Origin: Litomosoides sigmodontis
Taxonomy: Eukaryota; Nematoda; Chromadorea; Rhabditida; Onchocercidae
Direction of reading: 5' to 3'
DNA length: 64,000 nucleotides
Assembly (NCBI GenBank): GCA_963070105.1
Contig: OY718807.1
Span: 7,149,483 to 7,213,482 of the forward strand
The notes under the pieces are model-generated. The model saw only the letters and a list, made by a program, of their open reading frames with translations, made no database searches and was not told the DNA's origin. The number at the start of each line of letters is the position of its first letter. The stretch's first letter is position 1. The translations under genes and the position numbers were made by a program. Positions 1-13,305 of this stretch are shown one piece after another.

Positions 1-121
1 TGCTTTAGTAGCGACATTCGTGGATGGAGGTCATATTGAGGTAGACAATTCTTTCGTTTACACTCCTAAAAGAATAAACTTGAAGTTGCTGAAATAGTTT
101 AGTCTAAGTTAATCGTATCAT
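1..121. other. Window edge, no feature seen
   Basis: AT-rich sequence downstream of the minus-strand gene that ends at 122. I see no coding exon. It would hold the 3' UTR of that gene. Confidence 0.4.
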
Positions 122-1612
122 TTAAATAAAATTAAAACAATACATGGAGAATTGCAAAGTAGAATTCATACTTGAAGTGTGTGCCGTAACTTTAACTGAT
201 AAAAAAAGCATGAATGGAGTAAAAATTACACGTTTCGGTCTTTCCTTATCAGTAGATGGAATTTTCTTTTTTGACTTAACGCTCGACTTCTTCCTGCCAC
301 ACTCATCCTCACCCTCATCTCCTCCACTCCCTTTGTCCTGCAACTCAATTTCATCAACGGCGCAAGTGTTTTTGCTAAGAGATGTTCTTCACTTCCAATT
401 AGCAACAACTGTGCTACCTATAAATCTCCCAACAAAACACACTTTTCGCCGCCATCTCACACTTTCATTTCAATCTCTCTTTCTTTCCTTCACCTTCCTT
501 CTCAAGCATTTTTCCCCTCCTCCTCCTCCTGCTTCCTCTTCCACTCTCAGTCATCATTGTCCACAACAGTTTACGACAAGTCTACAAAAAAAAAATGTAC
601 GTGTTCAGCGATCGTACGCCTAGGAAAATACGTATGCGCTTTCAACATGCGTGATCAGTATGACACGTTTTTTAATACCTTAGCTTGCTTTTGTTTCTCC
701 TCTTCTTCAGCTTCTTTCCCTGTTGTTTTATCCTTCACTTTCTTCTTCTCCTTCTTCATACGTCGTCTATCTGCTGTTGTTTTAGACGTCTAAAATTTTT
801 ATCGTTGATTAAAATTAAACAATGCGACTTTCATTTAAGTCACAACCAGTCATTTCAGTTGTATTTATCAGTGGGAAAAAAATTGATAGAGAAAGAGAGA
901 AATTAATGGAAACCTTGTCGACATCACTTTCATCATTACCGCCATCGTTGTCCTCATCTTCGACATTTCCAACTGCCTCATTCAATGCTTTATTGCTTTT
1001 TCGTTCAGCTTTTGCTCGAAGGTCGGACAGACGCGCTTCTTCCTCCTCCTCCTCCCCCTCCTCCTCTTCCTCCTCCTCCTCCTCTTCTAACCGTTCCTCG
1101 TCATCTGACCTATCATCATCATCTACAAAATGACAATTCCGAATTTTGAATTTTCAGTTGCATGCATTACAAGCAATAGCAGTAAGATTCTGATGTAAGA
1201 ATCCATTTAACTTCATTTAATATGATTTTTGACGTAATTTTTCCTGTAAATTATTTCAGTATAAAACATTATGGAAGAAAAGGAATTAAATTTTGGAAAA
1301 AAATCCCAGCATTTGATCGAAATGCACATAAATATGACATGCAGAATACTAAGCATGAATACTTGAATCCGGCATATCCTGAATTGATTGATGAGCTTTT
1401 CGGTTCTCCTCAAACGTTCTCGATCGTGATTTATATTCTCGTGACGGAGTAGTATCTTTTTCAGCTCGTCGATTATGAATTGCCACCTCGTCTGCCTCAT
1501 CATCAATATCACCGTCATAATCGGAGTTTTCATCACCATCAATTTCTACCAGTGAATTTTGTTAAACATTCTACTCCAAAATTCTGGCAAGAAAGAAAGA
1601 GCGAGAGAGGAA

Positions 1613-1643
<31 letters not shown>

Positions 1644-1939
1644 GGAAAGAGCGTTATGATTGCATTAACAATATCTTTTTGAGCGCAAAAATTTAGCATT
1701 AAACATTTAAAATGCTTAGTGTTAAATAAAGTAGTAATTTGCAGCAAGTTATTCATAAGAGAGAATGAATTACCAAATGCCACTTCAGTTAATTCCATAG
1801 CAGAAAATAAGGTGTAGAAGCTGGAGCAAAGGATGACGAACACCAGGAGCACAACCCAAAGTCTTACACCACCTTTTGTTACGCTGTAATCCACTTTGCT
1901 AGGCGTAACCATAACTGCCATCGGTGCAACATGTCCCAT
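122..1939 (-). CDS. Single-pass membrane protein with acidic and KEKE-type tail (5 exons, about 294 aa)
   Basis: Exons in transcript order: 1939-1774, 1545-1363, 1122-914, 789-679, 337-122. Every junction keeps phase (166+183+209+111+216 nt = 295 codons with stop). The ATG at 1939 lies 8 bases after an aaattttcag acceptor, suggesting spliced-leader addition. Residues about 26-46 (RLWVVLLVFVILCSSFYTLF) form one membrane helix after a short N-terminus. Then come an Asp/Glu-rich stretch (DGDENSDYDGDIDDEADE), a Glu run near residues 128-143, and a Lys/Glu-rich stretch (RRRMKKEKKKVKDKTTGKE). I do not recognise the family. A short N-terminus, one helix and a charged KEKE-like tail is the layout of triadin, junctin and junctate, which act at the sarcoplasmic or endoplasmic reticulum. 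That is an analogy, not a homology call. The first four exons are well supported. The last exon is less certain because its C-terminal 40 residues look unlike the rest. Confidence 0.68.
1617..1643. repeat. GA/CT dinucleotide repeat
   Basis: Short (GA)n run inside the first intron of the minus-strand membrane-protein gene. Similar GA runs lie near 8150-8180, 16830-16860, 23685-23720, 24237-24256, 31699-31742 and 55115-55141. Confidence 0.9.
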
Positions 1940-3160
1940 CCCATTCACTGAAAATTTATGTTTTATTTGAAAATTTAAAATTTCCAATCATTTACCTCAT
2001 TCTGACTGAATCATCCAACCTTCTGTCAAGGTGTATTTGAAGAGGAGACATTTGTCACATTTCATTTCTCATGTAAAATTAGATTAGGCCAGCTAGATCC
2101 CCAACTAATTGAACTCTGCTAACTAATTACTGGATTCATTTAACGTATTTTATAAACTTGTAGAAAAATTTTAATGTTCAATGAAGCTTGTGTTCTACAA
2201 ACACCTCATCTGAAATTTCATTTATCTGAACTGAATGCGTTACATTTTAATTCAAATGAGGATGAAAGTTCGTCGAAAGAAAATTGATTTCGGATGAAAC
2301 TTCGTTCTTCCACAGGCTAAATTACTCGGATAAAAATTCTAAAACTTTATTTTTTTCCTTTTTTCTAAGAAATTCCTAGGAAATTTTTGCAATAATTTAG
2401 CAGTTCTACTGAAGTTTCCCAACCATCTATTGCATTAGCAGAAACCTAAAATTGGCACGAAATACCTACTGCTAAATGTTGAAGTGAAGGAAGTGGGAAA
2501 ATGAAACCGTTCCTTCCATCCTAGAAGGAAGTGGACAAGTGAAAGTGACGAAGTGTAATCGGAAACATTTACCCATCGTTTCGAAAACACCTGTTTTCCA
2601 ATGAATCGTTCGGCAGGTGTCTCCAACGACAATGAAATAATATTTTTGTATTTGTTGATGATAAGAGAGGAGGATGAAGAAAGGTGCTAGAAATGCTGCT
2701 CATACGCTATGAACTGTCAGTAAAAAAATTTGCTCCTTCTCTACCTTCCACTGCACTACCGCAAACCTGAAACTGAAATGGAGCATCTGCTGCTCAACAG
2801 CTGCTGATAATCTTTCTACACCACAATTACCTATCAATTTTTATCTTCAATTTAAACGTTAGCAAAATTAATCTGTTACAGAAATCAAATTTCAAGCTGT
2901 TTTCATTCAATGCAATGATAGAAAGCTCAAGAAATTTTGAATGAAAAAAAATTTTGGAAGAAGGAAGGTGTGACCTTGCTAAGCTCTGCTTTTACGTAGA
3001 GTTTTTGTCACACCGTTATCGAGGTGAAAGTTTACTCCAAATAAACATGAGGCTAATGGACGTATTCAAGTAAAACGTACGTGAGAACAGCATCATCTAA
3101 TCCTATACATTTATGCTACACTTTCCTTCCTCCTCAAAATATATTTTAAAGCAAAAAAAA
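1940..3160. other. Non-coding spacer
   Basis: No exon could be supported. A 65-codon minus-strand frame (2435-2632) starts with plausible residues (MSLETPAERF) and reaches a GT donor, but its phase does not join the exon at 1939, so I left it out. Confidence 0.4.
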
Positions 3161-3296
3161 AACACACACACACACACACACAAAATTAAAGAATGAGCAG
3201 GAAGATGTGAGAAGTTTAAAAGATCGAAAAAGATAATCGTGAAGTTGTTGAAAGGATTTCATTCATTCAGTAAGTGAATTTCTTTTAGACACTCTC

Positions 3297-3342
<46 letters not shown>

Positions 3343-3355
3343 CGCACACACGCAC
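3161..3355. repeat. Two AC dinucleotide arrays
   Basis: (AC)n at about 3161-3182 and a longer array at 3299-3355 that decays into cacacg units at its end. Confidence 0.95.
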
Positions 3356-3800
3356 AAGCACACGTATACATAGGGAGACAAGACTAGCATGTTGTCTTCC
3401 TCCTCCTCCTCCTCCTCGTGTGCAGCTTTACTCCCGAAAACCGAGGAAAAGCACGCTCTACCAGCTTCTGGAATAAGTGCCTATCTTAGAGGTAAGGTAA
3501 TCAGTGCAAGCATAGACTTATCAGTTCTTCAGCACTCAAGCGTACGAAGCCTGGTTACTACTACTACTACTATCACACTCGCTGCAGTAGGAAAGGGTCT
3601 GATAAAGGAAGCAGAGGTAAGTCAGTACAGTACAGCAGTTAAGCATCCTATCTCAACCTGATTCGTTAATGGCCCAGCACTGGCACAATCGGACTTCGCC
3701 TACACATTTCTGCTTCATCTCATCCTAAACGTTCCAACGATCATACCACTCACTGGCACTTCCGCTTATCATTTCGCAGTTACTACTTTGATTTTGTTTA
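3356..3800. other. GC-richer stretch with splice-like signals on both strands, unassigned
   Basis: Base composition is noticeably less AT-rich than its surroundings. On the plus strand a frame from 3389 begins with a Ser run and contains strong GT donors (TTAGAG|gtaagg near 3490 and GCAGAG|gtaagt near 3616). On the minus strand, acceptor ttccag near 3464 opens a frame with a Glu run. That frame could continue the gene at 3873-5241, but so could a short exon ending in a stop near 3580. I cannot choose between these. Confidence 0.3.
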
Positions 3801-3872
3801 ATTTAACTTGATCGATCAACTGATAGCTGTGACTTAATTTTCTCTGAAAATAACGACAGAGTAGTGACTTAC

Positions 3873-5241
3873 TGCTGCTCATCGTTCCTGGACGCTTGCA
3901 TTGAACTCTGAGCTGCGCATGCCTATTGTAATCCATTACCTCAGCACCATCATTGGAAGTACAGTAAGAATCAAAATTTTCAACTGAAAGTATCGTTGCA
4001 GTAATAGACTTGGAAATCAATAAAAATTTGCATCTTTCCAGAATTAATTTTGAAAACGAAAAATGGAAATCAATAGGATATCTATCGATCAATGGTAATG
4101 GCAGTATTTCCAATTATCATTAAAGCATATTTGCAATGAGATCACTTGCAAAACCATCTAAATAGAAATTGCCCGTCAAATTTAGCTATGTATTTAACAT
4201 CTATGATTACTTTCGTAAATTTGAAATGCTATGTGAACAAAATATCAATCTATGATTTTGAAGAATTTGTAAATTAATTGCGCCGTAAAATTACAACAAT
4301 TAAGAATTAATAATTTAAACGAACATATCCAATTTCTCCCATTTTTTGTTCAATCTATGCCACTTCTCCAGCAGTTGAATAATACTTTCACAAAAACAAA
4401 TTAGTCAATAAGTATCATCAATTGTGACGAAAAAAAATTTGCTAAAACAAAAAATTCACTGAATCCACTGAAACGGTAATTTCTTTTCATCAATTGAATT
4501 TGCTTGCACAGCTAACATTGCTAACATTTCATGAATTTATGAAAAATATACTTTGGACTCAAAGTACCATCCATAATCAAATATTGTTTATAATTTACTA
4601 TCAGTTAAATAGATAATTACAGTTGGTGCACAGAACAATGGAATCTTTGAGAAATTTCTCATTTATTACTAAAATTATCGAATCTTTTTAAATCAAAATA
4701 TCAAAAATAATTTCCGATTATCCTACGTCATCAATCCTCTAATGTATAATTCTTTCGTAAATCAATGCTTTATGAGATATGACAGTAAATTATGCTTCAA
4801 AGAAAGACAAAGAAGATGGAAAGAAGAAAAAATGAAAGGCAAGAATTTGAGAGGAATATAAACTCTGTGAAGTTTAAGCACCTTATTACACTTAATTTAA
4901 TTTTTATTTAATATCTCACAGGCAGTTCTTAAAACTTTTGATATGACTAAATTTTAATATCACTCATAGGCGCTTCTTCATCAATCTTACGAAAAATTTT
5001 AGGTTCGCTACCTACCTGTTACTTGTTCCACTATTGTCAAACAATCCATCAAACTACGGTATTTTCTTCATTTCTATCGTAATTCGACAACTGACCACAC
5101 AACCAAAAAAAAAACAAACAATCCAATTAATAAATTCCACAAAAAATTTAAAATCGATCGTTTCACAACTATTTTTCATAGGCACGCTTGCCTTACTTGA
5201 CCATTTCGCTGCTCTCACAATTTACTTGAGATGATATGCTA
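3873..5241 (-). CDS. Partial gene, three exons of an unidentified Cys-containing protein
   Basis: Exons 5241-5197 (45 nt), 5053-5016 (38 nt) and 3983-3873 (111 nt). Each has good splice signals (atttcag...gtaagg, ccgtag...gtaggt, actttcag...gtaagt), and the phases chain as 2, 2, 1, 1. The joined reading contains four cysteines, in the pieces QVNCESSEMV, MDCLTIVEQV, ENFDSYCTSNDGAEVMD and LRVQCKRPGTMSS. I do not recognise the family. The spacing of cysteines suggests a secreted or extracellular domain, which is inference. The 5' exons (above 5241) and the 3' end (below 3873) are unresolved. A candidate terminal exon starts after ctttatcag near 3608. Confidence 0.5.
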
Positions 5242-8200
5242 CTGAAATTTGAAGTTGAATTAGCGGTCTGTCAATACAAGTGCTCCTAAGAACAAACTGA
5301 TTTCTGTTTACATCTAAGCTGCAAATCTTCAACCGGAACCGCTTACTTCATTTCAACCTCACCTTCTATAAAATTCTACAGGAAGAGGGAATTAATCAAC
5401 CTATGCAAAATTTCACGACTATTTCATATTTTTTGCACTGTTAAAATACTATTGTGGAGAAGGGAAATTTAGGTTGGTGATAATAGCAAGCGAAAGAATG
5501 ATAATCAATTTTGCTAAAATCATCCCTCATAAGCCTGAGCAACTTCCATGCTATGTCAGTAAAAGCCTTCTCACTTCAAATTTCATCAAAATAGATCAAA
5601 CGAAATGCTTTTGTACAACCATTTATGCATGAAAAAAAAAACAACGTTCTCTGGATGTGCAGTAGTGGCGATGATCATCATCTGTCCATTTATCGATTTC
5701 AGGTTATTTTTCATTTCTTTTATTATTCAAATTACAAAAAAACCATTCATTATTACCATCGATTATTTTTTCATTGACAAAGATTATTTTTATTATTTTA
5801 TTAAATATTATCAGCATTACCAATTCATATTGCCAATTACAAAAAAAAAAAACTATCCAATATTTAATTATCAGTCAGAATGACGTTGAGGTCTTACCTG
5901 AGAAGTTATTTAAGTGAATTAGGAAAATTTTTTGCTTACTCATTTGCTACCACAGAAATACGCTGTAAAATGTTGATAAATTTAATGCTAACGAGGTATG
6001 CATTTGAATTCTTTCTTTAGCTTATCAAATAACTAATTTTATTACACAATAAATGGTGCTCGAATATTACGCAATCAGACAATATCTTTAAAATTTTTTA
6101 AATTTATTTTTTAAACTTTAAAATTAATTAAAAAAATAGCTTAAAATTTATTTTTTAACTTTAAAATTTTATATTCCAATGAAAATCTGTTATATTGTTA
6201 ATGAACTTAAGAGGGAAATCAAATTTACGTTAACAGCGCGGGAGTGACTATTTTGTTTAAATTTGGAGCAAATAAGCCATATTGATTGATATGTATAACT
6301 GATTGTTTTATATTAGCTTTTGTTGGAGGAAATTTGATGTGAAATCGCTGGAGGACAATAAGCACTGTGGAATGTGACAATTTCCCATCGAAAATAATTC
6401 TTCAACTTTTTTAATTTCTCCAAACTCAAAGATGGCAAATCATACGTAACTGTCAATAAGACAATTTGAATGAAATATTCTTATAACAGTGGAAAATTGC
6501 AAATTATAAATTTGGATATTTGCTAAATGAAGATGGAAAATCTTTAAATACAAAAATTTTACACTTTCAACTCAACGATGTACATTGAATAATTTAAACG
6601 ACAATGATTAGCGGTAATCATTGCTCCTGTTTCTGACAACGAAAACATTCTGAGTATAGCTTTCTCTCTCTCTCCCTCTCAACCTTCATTTATTATCTGT
6701 ATAAGATGAAAGGGATAGAAGTGGATGACAATCTGATAAGAAGTGATCTTTTAAGGAGTTTTTTTTAGAAACGATTTGAAATTTTCATTTCATTTAAATT
6801 CCATATGTATGCAGCAACAACACTTGTGCTTTATCGTTCTTCTTTTCCCACCGATATCAATATTTAAATTGATATGATTGGATTTGAAATTATCTGTAAA
6901 GTGATTCATTCAATTAAAATTATTCAAAATTGCAACTTTTAAGGGAGTAGAAGAAATCCTTTCATTGAAATTTGAGCAGACAAAAAGTAAAAGAAGAAAC
7001 GGAGCAATTGAAGAAGCATTGTGGTTAGAATCGGAAGTGGAAAGATCATTGTGTAAATGAAGGAGAGGAGGGAGGTAGATAAAGCTAAAGCTAGTTACTT
7101 GAAAAAATTTCAACATAAATCATCTATTCTTCACTTCTCGTTTGATTCACTGCTAAAACTTTTACTCTCACGAAAGTTCTTCTCTTCGAGTAAAATTTCA
7201 GCAAGTACCCAACTCTCCCTCTTCACCGAACATTTAAGTCACCTTTGCAAGCATCGTATCCATCTAATCAGTTCAAAAAATTCAAAAAAAAAAACCACTC
7301 AACGTACATTCCAAAAAGTTTAATGGTAAATTTTTCGTGCAAAACACAAATTGCAATTCATTTTTTGCCACTCAAAATGAAACATTCGAAATTGACAAAT
7401 TGTGAAGATAAACAGAAGCAATTGCGATGCGATCAGGCATCTCACACGTATACGTAGTAATGCTTGAGAGGAGCTCTATCGATTAATTATTTTTATACGT
7501 AATGTGCCACCTCCTTCCAAAAAAAAAAAAATCAGTGAGAAATATGATTGATAGTTAAGCTATGATTGAGCTATATTACTTATTGCTAATCAATGCTCAT
7601 AGCTCACATAGATGATAAGTGATAAAAATGATAAAGGAGATGTAGACAGAATGAATTCCAAGTATGTACGACACACATCGAAAACAAACAGTCCCGATAA
7701 GCGGTACGCTAGCAGAACTTTTGATCAACACAGATTATCAACTATTATCAGTGAGGATTCGATGAGAAGGAAGGAATTGAGGAGAGGAGAGGAGAGGAGA
7801 GAGAGTAAATTGGTTGCAATCGTAGCATGAATGACGCGTTGCACACGCGTGAATAAACTCTTCAAATGAGTAGCAATGATGTTTACTTCTCTAGCGTCAC
7901 CTCATTACTCGAAATAAAAGAAAGTTAAAAGTAAATAACTGCAAGAGCTTTTGCTTCCTAAAATATCTGTTTCGTTTTTACCAATAATAATTTTAGTGAC
8001 ATGCAAGAGATGAGATGAGACTGAAATAAGAACCTCTAAATCTCCTAAAAAAAATTCCTGCACATTTTAGCTATTTAAGCCTTTGAAAGAAGCTTATATT
8101 ATTATTTCACAATCAACGCTAAACTTATTGCAGCAAACAGAAGCATAGTGGATAGAGAGAGACAGAGAGTGAGAGAGAAATCAAAAGCCGGTTTCACAAG

Positions 8201-9116
8201 CATTTCCAAAATTGCACAAATTACGAAAAAAAAGACTACGAAAACCTTCGCCTCAGATTTTGTCGATTTAAAATGAAAGGAATACAGGACTTAAAATTGT
8301 AGTTCAGTTTTTGTAACCATTTCTGAACTCAATGAAAACTTCTATCGTTCCAGAAGCAAAAGCACGCATTCTCGTTTATTTCTTCTTCAAAGCTACAAAG
8401 CCTGAGAAACATATTTTCGAATCTATGCATGATTTCCTTATTACCTTGTACACTTCTTTATCCATTAGATCGCCTTTGTGTACGGATATTCTTATGCTCG
8501 TGATAGAAACGGCAGATATTGCAACAGACATTTTTATTGACAAAAGCGGAACCGAAGTCGAAGGGGAATGAGTTAGAAAGTGAAAGGTAGAGGGAGAGCT
8601 AAATCTACTGAATGGATTCTCAATTTAATTCTTTGAATCATGTCTGGGTTAAATAAATTATTTATTTAGTTAAATAAATTATTTATTCAGCTGTTTTAAC
8701 CAATTCATACAGATATTTTTTGTCACAGCAAAAATTGATACAAACATTGCAATGAAATCCAGAATACTCTCCATTTGATGAACGCAAGTAGACCGAGAAA
8801 ACCTCAGTGCTAAACAGTTAATTTACACCTAAAAACCTAACACATCCTAAATTTTCGCTTAGAAATTGATAAATTACTATACCGAACATAAAATTCGATG
8901 AAATAAATATTCCTAACTTTTAAGCAAATAAGGCATGAGCAAGTAATCTATAACAAAAACACAACAAAAAGTGTTAATTTTTTTTTTGGAAAAAATAAAA
9001 GTCCTAAGACAGGCCAAAGTAAAGAATATTCCATTAGTCGACTGTGGCAAAGAAAATCACTGCCTGCTTCAGATACCTTATATCTTATACTACTTATACT
9101 TTTATATACAGGTACC
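5242..9116. other. Long spacer, no confident gene
   Basis: AT-rich with short GA runs. It may hold 5' exons of the gene ending at 3873. One 72-codon plus frame (7612-7830, with residues KTNSPDKRYASRTFDQHRL) has coding-like composition but no clear splice or homology support. No RNA gene was recognised by eye. Confidence 0.35.
8649..8688. repeat. Short tandem duplication
   Basis: A 19-20 base AT-rich unit (ttaaataaattatttattta) is present twice in direct tandem. Confidence 0.8.
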
Positions 9117-11750
9117 TTATATTTTTTGCCTTATTAGAGAATGAGCTATATCTTCAGCAACTTCAAAAGCGTTTTTGTCATTGGATTTACCAGGTAGTGC
9201 GGTTTTCCAGTTCTTAATACCATGTAGAAGGATCTCTTCCAAGCTGAGACTATCCAAGTACGCCATCTGAACAAAGTTTAGAAATGCTTATAATAATTCT
9301 AAAAATAATTGATTTGCAAAAAATGTGCTCGAAAAAATCTATGTTTTCGACCTTTCGCTTTCAGAAAATTTCATCTTGAATTTTCTACAACCAGAGAATG
9401 CTCAAATACTTTTGGCTATACGAAAGCTATTTGTCCTTTTTTTTTTAATTTATGGTTGAAACATACCGTTCCACGCACATAGTACACTGCTCTATTTAAA
9501 TGAATTGGATCTACGGATCGTTGCATATAAAGATTTCGCCATAAGGCACCAGCTAGTGTTGTATCATCGGACAAAAATCCCTGAACAAACACTGAATCAT
9601 TTACATATGCAAGCAAAAACAGAAAAATTGACAAATCCCAAAATACAAAGTGTGAGCACAAAAAGTTACAGAATGTATTTAACCTCTTCATATTCGAAAA
9701 ATGTCTGCATGTATAAACCCGCCATTCGAAGTTTGTCACTTTTGTGGTACAGCATTTCATGTATTTCTTCCTGCAAAAACTTATGAAGGTGCCAAAAGAT
9801 TGCGGTAAAATAGTGTGAAAATCAAAAGACTGCGCCGCATTAAACCTTCTTTGCTCAGAATTATGAAGAAATACCGAGACGACTCTCAGGCGTTTGTCAA
9901 CATCATCAAACATAATTTCGACAACACTGTTCCTAATTCGGATATAAGCTGCCGCTTCTAATACAGACTGTAAGCGAACAAGCAACATCCTGTAAATTAT
10001 CAGTCGCTCAACAAATATAAATAAAAAACGAAATAAATAAAAAAAAAAAGGAATTACAGCTAAAAGTATATAAAGCACATAACGTTCGTGATAAAGGAGT
10101 TAGAATAAAAAAATGGACTGACCACGTATGCATCAGTGTGAGCTTGTACCATGTTGAAAGGTAGTCTGGCAAGCACAGTGCTGCAAGAATCAATGTAAAC
10201 AAAACTAACATTTAAGTTCCAAGAAATATAACTCTATAAAACAAATTTTAAAATTTCAGTGAATTCAAAATAAACATACCGGTGCAGAGCTTCAAATATG
10301 GAAATCGATTTGCGCAATCAAAATACAATTGGGCAGCAGACCGATCCAAATTCTAAAACCCTCAATAGATCACCATCACTTAAGCCAAATCATGATAGAT
10401 ACCCTTTGTTTAAAAATCCCCAAATTTGCGCGCCTGTGTAACTAGAGAAAAACTTAGAACGGCTCAAGGAGAGATAAAAGATGACAAAAGAAGAGAAGGA
10501 GGTTTTGTAGGGGACGTTATTTTGAAAAAGCAGTTTGATTACTCGTTTTTAATAATAAGCACTTCTTTTTATTTAATACATCAAATCTCACTATAGAAGT
10601 ACTAGAACTAAATCTAACCGTAAGAATTTCCTATGCAAAGATTTAGTTTTATTTATGAATAACAAACAGCTTAAGTAAGGTAAATGAAAAAATTACCATT
10701 AGCATTTCCTTCGTGTACGCAACTTCATCTTGAGGTCGTGTTGATTGTGCCTTCCTGAGTTCCAACTTCAAATTCCATTTTTTACTCAATTTTTTAAAAA
10801 AATTTTCGTGGTGTACCCGCTCATCGAGTTGCTGCAACGCTTCTTGTATTTTTTTTACGCGTAACTGGTTTAAAACATTTGCTTCAGCGAGAGTTTTTGG
10901 TTTTGTGTTGTACAAATCAAGCAAATTTTCAGAATCCTCTTCCTGCAACAAACATAATTTTGTAATCAGCTATCAGTAAAATCCAGCTCTAATTCTTACA
11001 AGATAAAGTTTTAGATTGATATAAAATGTAAATATTCCAAGCGTAGTAAAAAATGACGGTAAATCTGTTGGCACAGGTGGGCTGATGGTTAACAGACATC
11101 TGTTTACACGTTTAGTTGTAGAAACAATTCTTCCAACGATTATTATAACACAAAAAAACCGCAAAAAAAACAATAACTTAGTAAAAAAGTTATCTAAGAT
11201 ATGAATAAAAATTTGATCCTAATTACCTGAATAGTGGAGGGCGTTTTCGGCTCACTGCGTAAGTTCTCTTCAGGCAATTCGTCCCATACAATCGTTTTAT
11301 GAACTTTGAAGATTGGTTCACTAGAACACCATCTGATGGGTATCTGGAAAAAAAAAACAGTGGTTCATGCACAAAATAAACTAGAAGTCTTCATATAAAA
11401 AAAATTAAAGAATGAATTTTTATTATGGAACTTTAAATGCCAATTAGATAGAAGGAAAATGAAAGTGTAAGAGCAGATTAAAAATGATTAAAAAAAAAAT
11501 CATTTTCTTGGAAATCCAAAAGAATTCTAACGATTGATAAATCAAACATAAAGCTGAAAGGGAAAGAAGTATAAAGTAACATTATATAAAACACTTTTTG
11601 AAATACAGAACACTTTCGTGAGTCTGCCCAAGAAGGACTCACCCTCATCGAACTCTGCAAGCACCTCCTCCCATTAGCTGAATGGAATTCCACTTCAGAT
11701 AATATGGCTGGCGAAATGTGCTTCCATAGCACGCATACTTGTCGGATCAT
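9117..11750 (-). CDS. UQCC1: Ubiquinol-cytochrome c reductase complex assembly factor 1 (CBP3 family), 9 exons, 355 aa
   Basis: Exons: 11750-11643, 11343-11227, 10942-10697, 10352-10280, 10180-10123, 9989-9875, 9770-9684, 9580-9467, 9266-9117. All phases agree (1068 nt). UQCC1/CBP3 is a mitochondrial inner-membrane-associated factor that helps cytochrome b synthesis and early assembly of complex III together with UQCC2. The family core is visible in order: LPDYLSTWYKLTLMHTWML, then VRLQSVLEAAAYIRIRNSVV, EIMFDDVDKRLRV, FFEYEEGFLSDD and LAGALWRNLY. The first exon is rich in Arg, Ser and hydrophobic residues with few acids, consistent with a mitochondrial presequence. The upstream gcatag, 5 bases before ATG, may be a trans-splice acceptor. 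Length fits metazoan homologues (about 300 aa plus presequence). Function is inferred from the family. Confidence 0.93.
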
Positions 11751-13305
11751 TGTGACTATGCATAAATCTTCTTTTTTTGCAGCACTCGGAAGCCCTTCTT
11801 TGAAAAGGAATCAAGAATCAATCTAGCAATGCAATCGAAAATCCGTCTTAAAAAAGAGACCAATACCTTTTCCAACTAAAATTTTATAATGCACAATACC
11901 GCTGCAACTATCACAAGATATCATTTGAAAAGGGAAAAAATCGAAATGCCATTTCAGCCTGCATTCGATCTAATGTATTTCAAATCTTAAATTGCAAACC
12001 AAAAGGTCATTTGTGCAGCATATACTGTCATGCTCATCAAACCTACAGTACACTTGGTCTTCTCACTTTCAGGTTTCAGCCGTCAATATCCCGGTTCAGC
12101 TACTTCAGATTCACTTCACTTCGGAGATCACACTAAGTCGCATCCTGATCGAAACGTCCCTGTACCACACCCCGTCTATGAAGCACATGTATGCTTCTAC
12201 TCGGTTTCTCGTTGCAGTAAGCTACAATTGAAGTGGTCCGCATGAAAATCAATCATCCTTCTGACGATTGTGTGGAATACAAATAGTGCGCATTTCACAA
12301 GTATTTTCCCCGATGCCTGTCACACTTTATTTTGTGCTTCAAATCAAAATAGCCCGAAGGAGAAGTAAAATAGCTGTTGTGATACTATAGGAAAACGCTT
12401 GCGGTTACGCGTACTTTACTTTTGAGCGCCGCCACTCGTCACTTTCTCCTCATATTTTATATAATTAATCGTTTTGAAAGTCTTACTTAACATCTGACTT
12501 TTCTTTTTGCTCAATTGAATATTTGACGAGAAGCATTTATTAAAATTTTGGGATGTATGTAGACAGGATTGTAAGTAAAAAGTAAAATTAACGGTACAAT
12601 GAAAATACAATAAACAATGGGCGATATGATAATGGGTGCTTCGTTTACCTGTATCATTTATGATAGCATTTACGTAGAAATAATTATTACGAATACTAGT
12701 AGAATTCAATCTGCAAGACTTGTATGAAATTTAATTTGAAAAGAAATAAGTGAACGGTTTCTTTCACATGCCCTTCACAGATTGCATAAAGAGGTGGAAG
12801 GAAAGAAAAGAAGTGATGGAGCAGTTCGATTTTGGAAGCTTTAATAATTTCATGTTTTCAAAAAAAAAATGGTTGCAAATTTCATAATTCTTAAATAAGT
12901 GATTGTTCCCGGTAGTCTACGATTGTTACTTAAATTTTGTTTCGCATTGATGCAAAAGTTTTATATTACATGCATAATTGTTTACGGTTGATTGTTGCAA
13001 ATCTTTCTTGCGACGTAGAGTGGATCTCTCGTGCTACTTGTTGTTAGACGTTACTTCTCACGTCATCTTTTTGTCTTCCTATCTTTTCGAACAAATGAAG
13101 CTTATGACACTTCACTACGAGTATTGGCAGTGATTCCTGCGACAGTGACTTTCTCTATTTGTCTAATTTAAATTAGTCATTTCATGATCCAACGTTATCT
13201 CCGAATCACGAAATCCTCCTGATCGTCTGTTATAGACACATGTATACCTGTAATATGATAGTGTATAAAATAGAATAATGATAATTAATCGACAGATAGA
13301 GATTT
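11751..13305. other. Intergenic, with a weak plus-strand ORF
   Basis: Between UQCC1 and the GPCR 3' end. A 71-codon plus ORF (12030-12245) diverging from UQCC1 is relatively GC-rich, with non-repetitive residues (SDSLHFGDHTKSHPDRNVPV). It lacks homology or clear splice context, so I do not call it a gene. It could be UQCC1 upstream regulatory sequence. Confidence 0.3.

Noticed and set aside
1222..1452. 76-codon plus frame with residues KHYGRKGIKFWKK
   Set aside because: It is antisense to an in-phase exon (1363-1545) of the minus-strand membrane-protein gene.
3769..4113. 114-codon minus frame as one continuous gene
   Set aside because: Only 3983-3873 has good splice borders and fits the neighbouring exons. 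The rest is intron.
5630..5700. Minus frame EIDKWTDDDHRHYCTSRER
   Set aside because: An in-frame stop lies two codons upstream with no acceptor in between.
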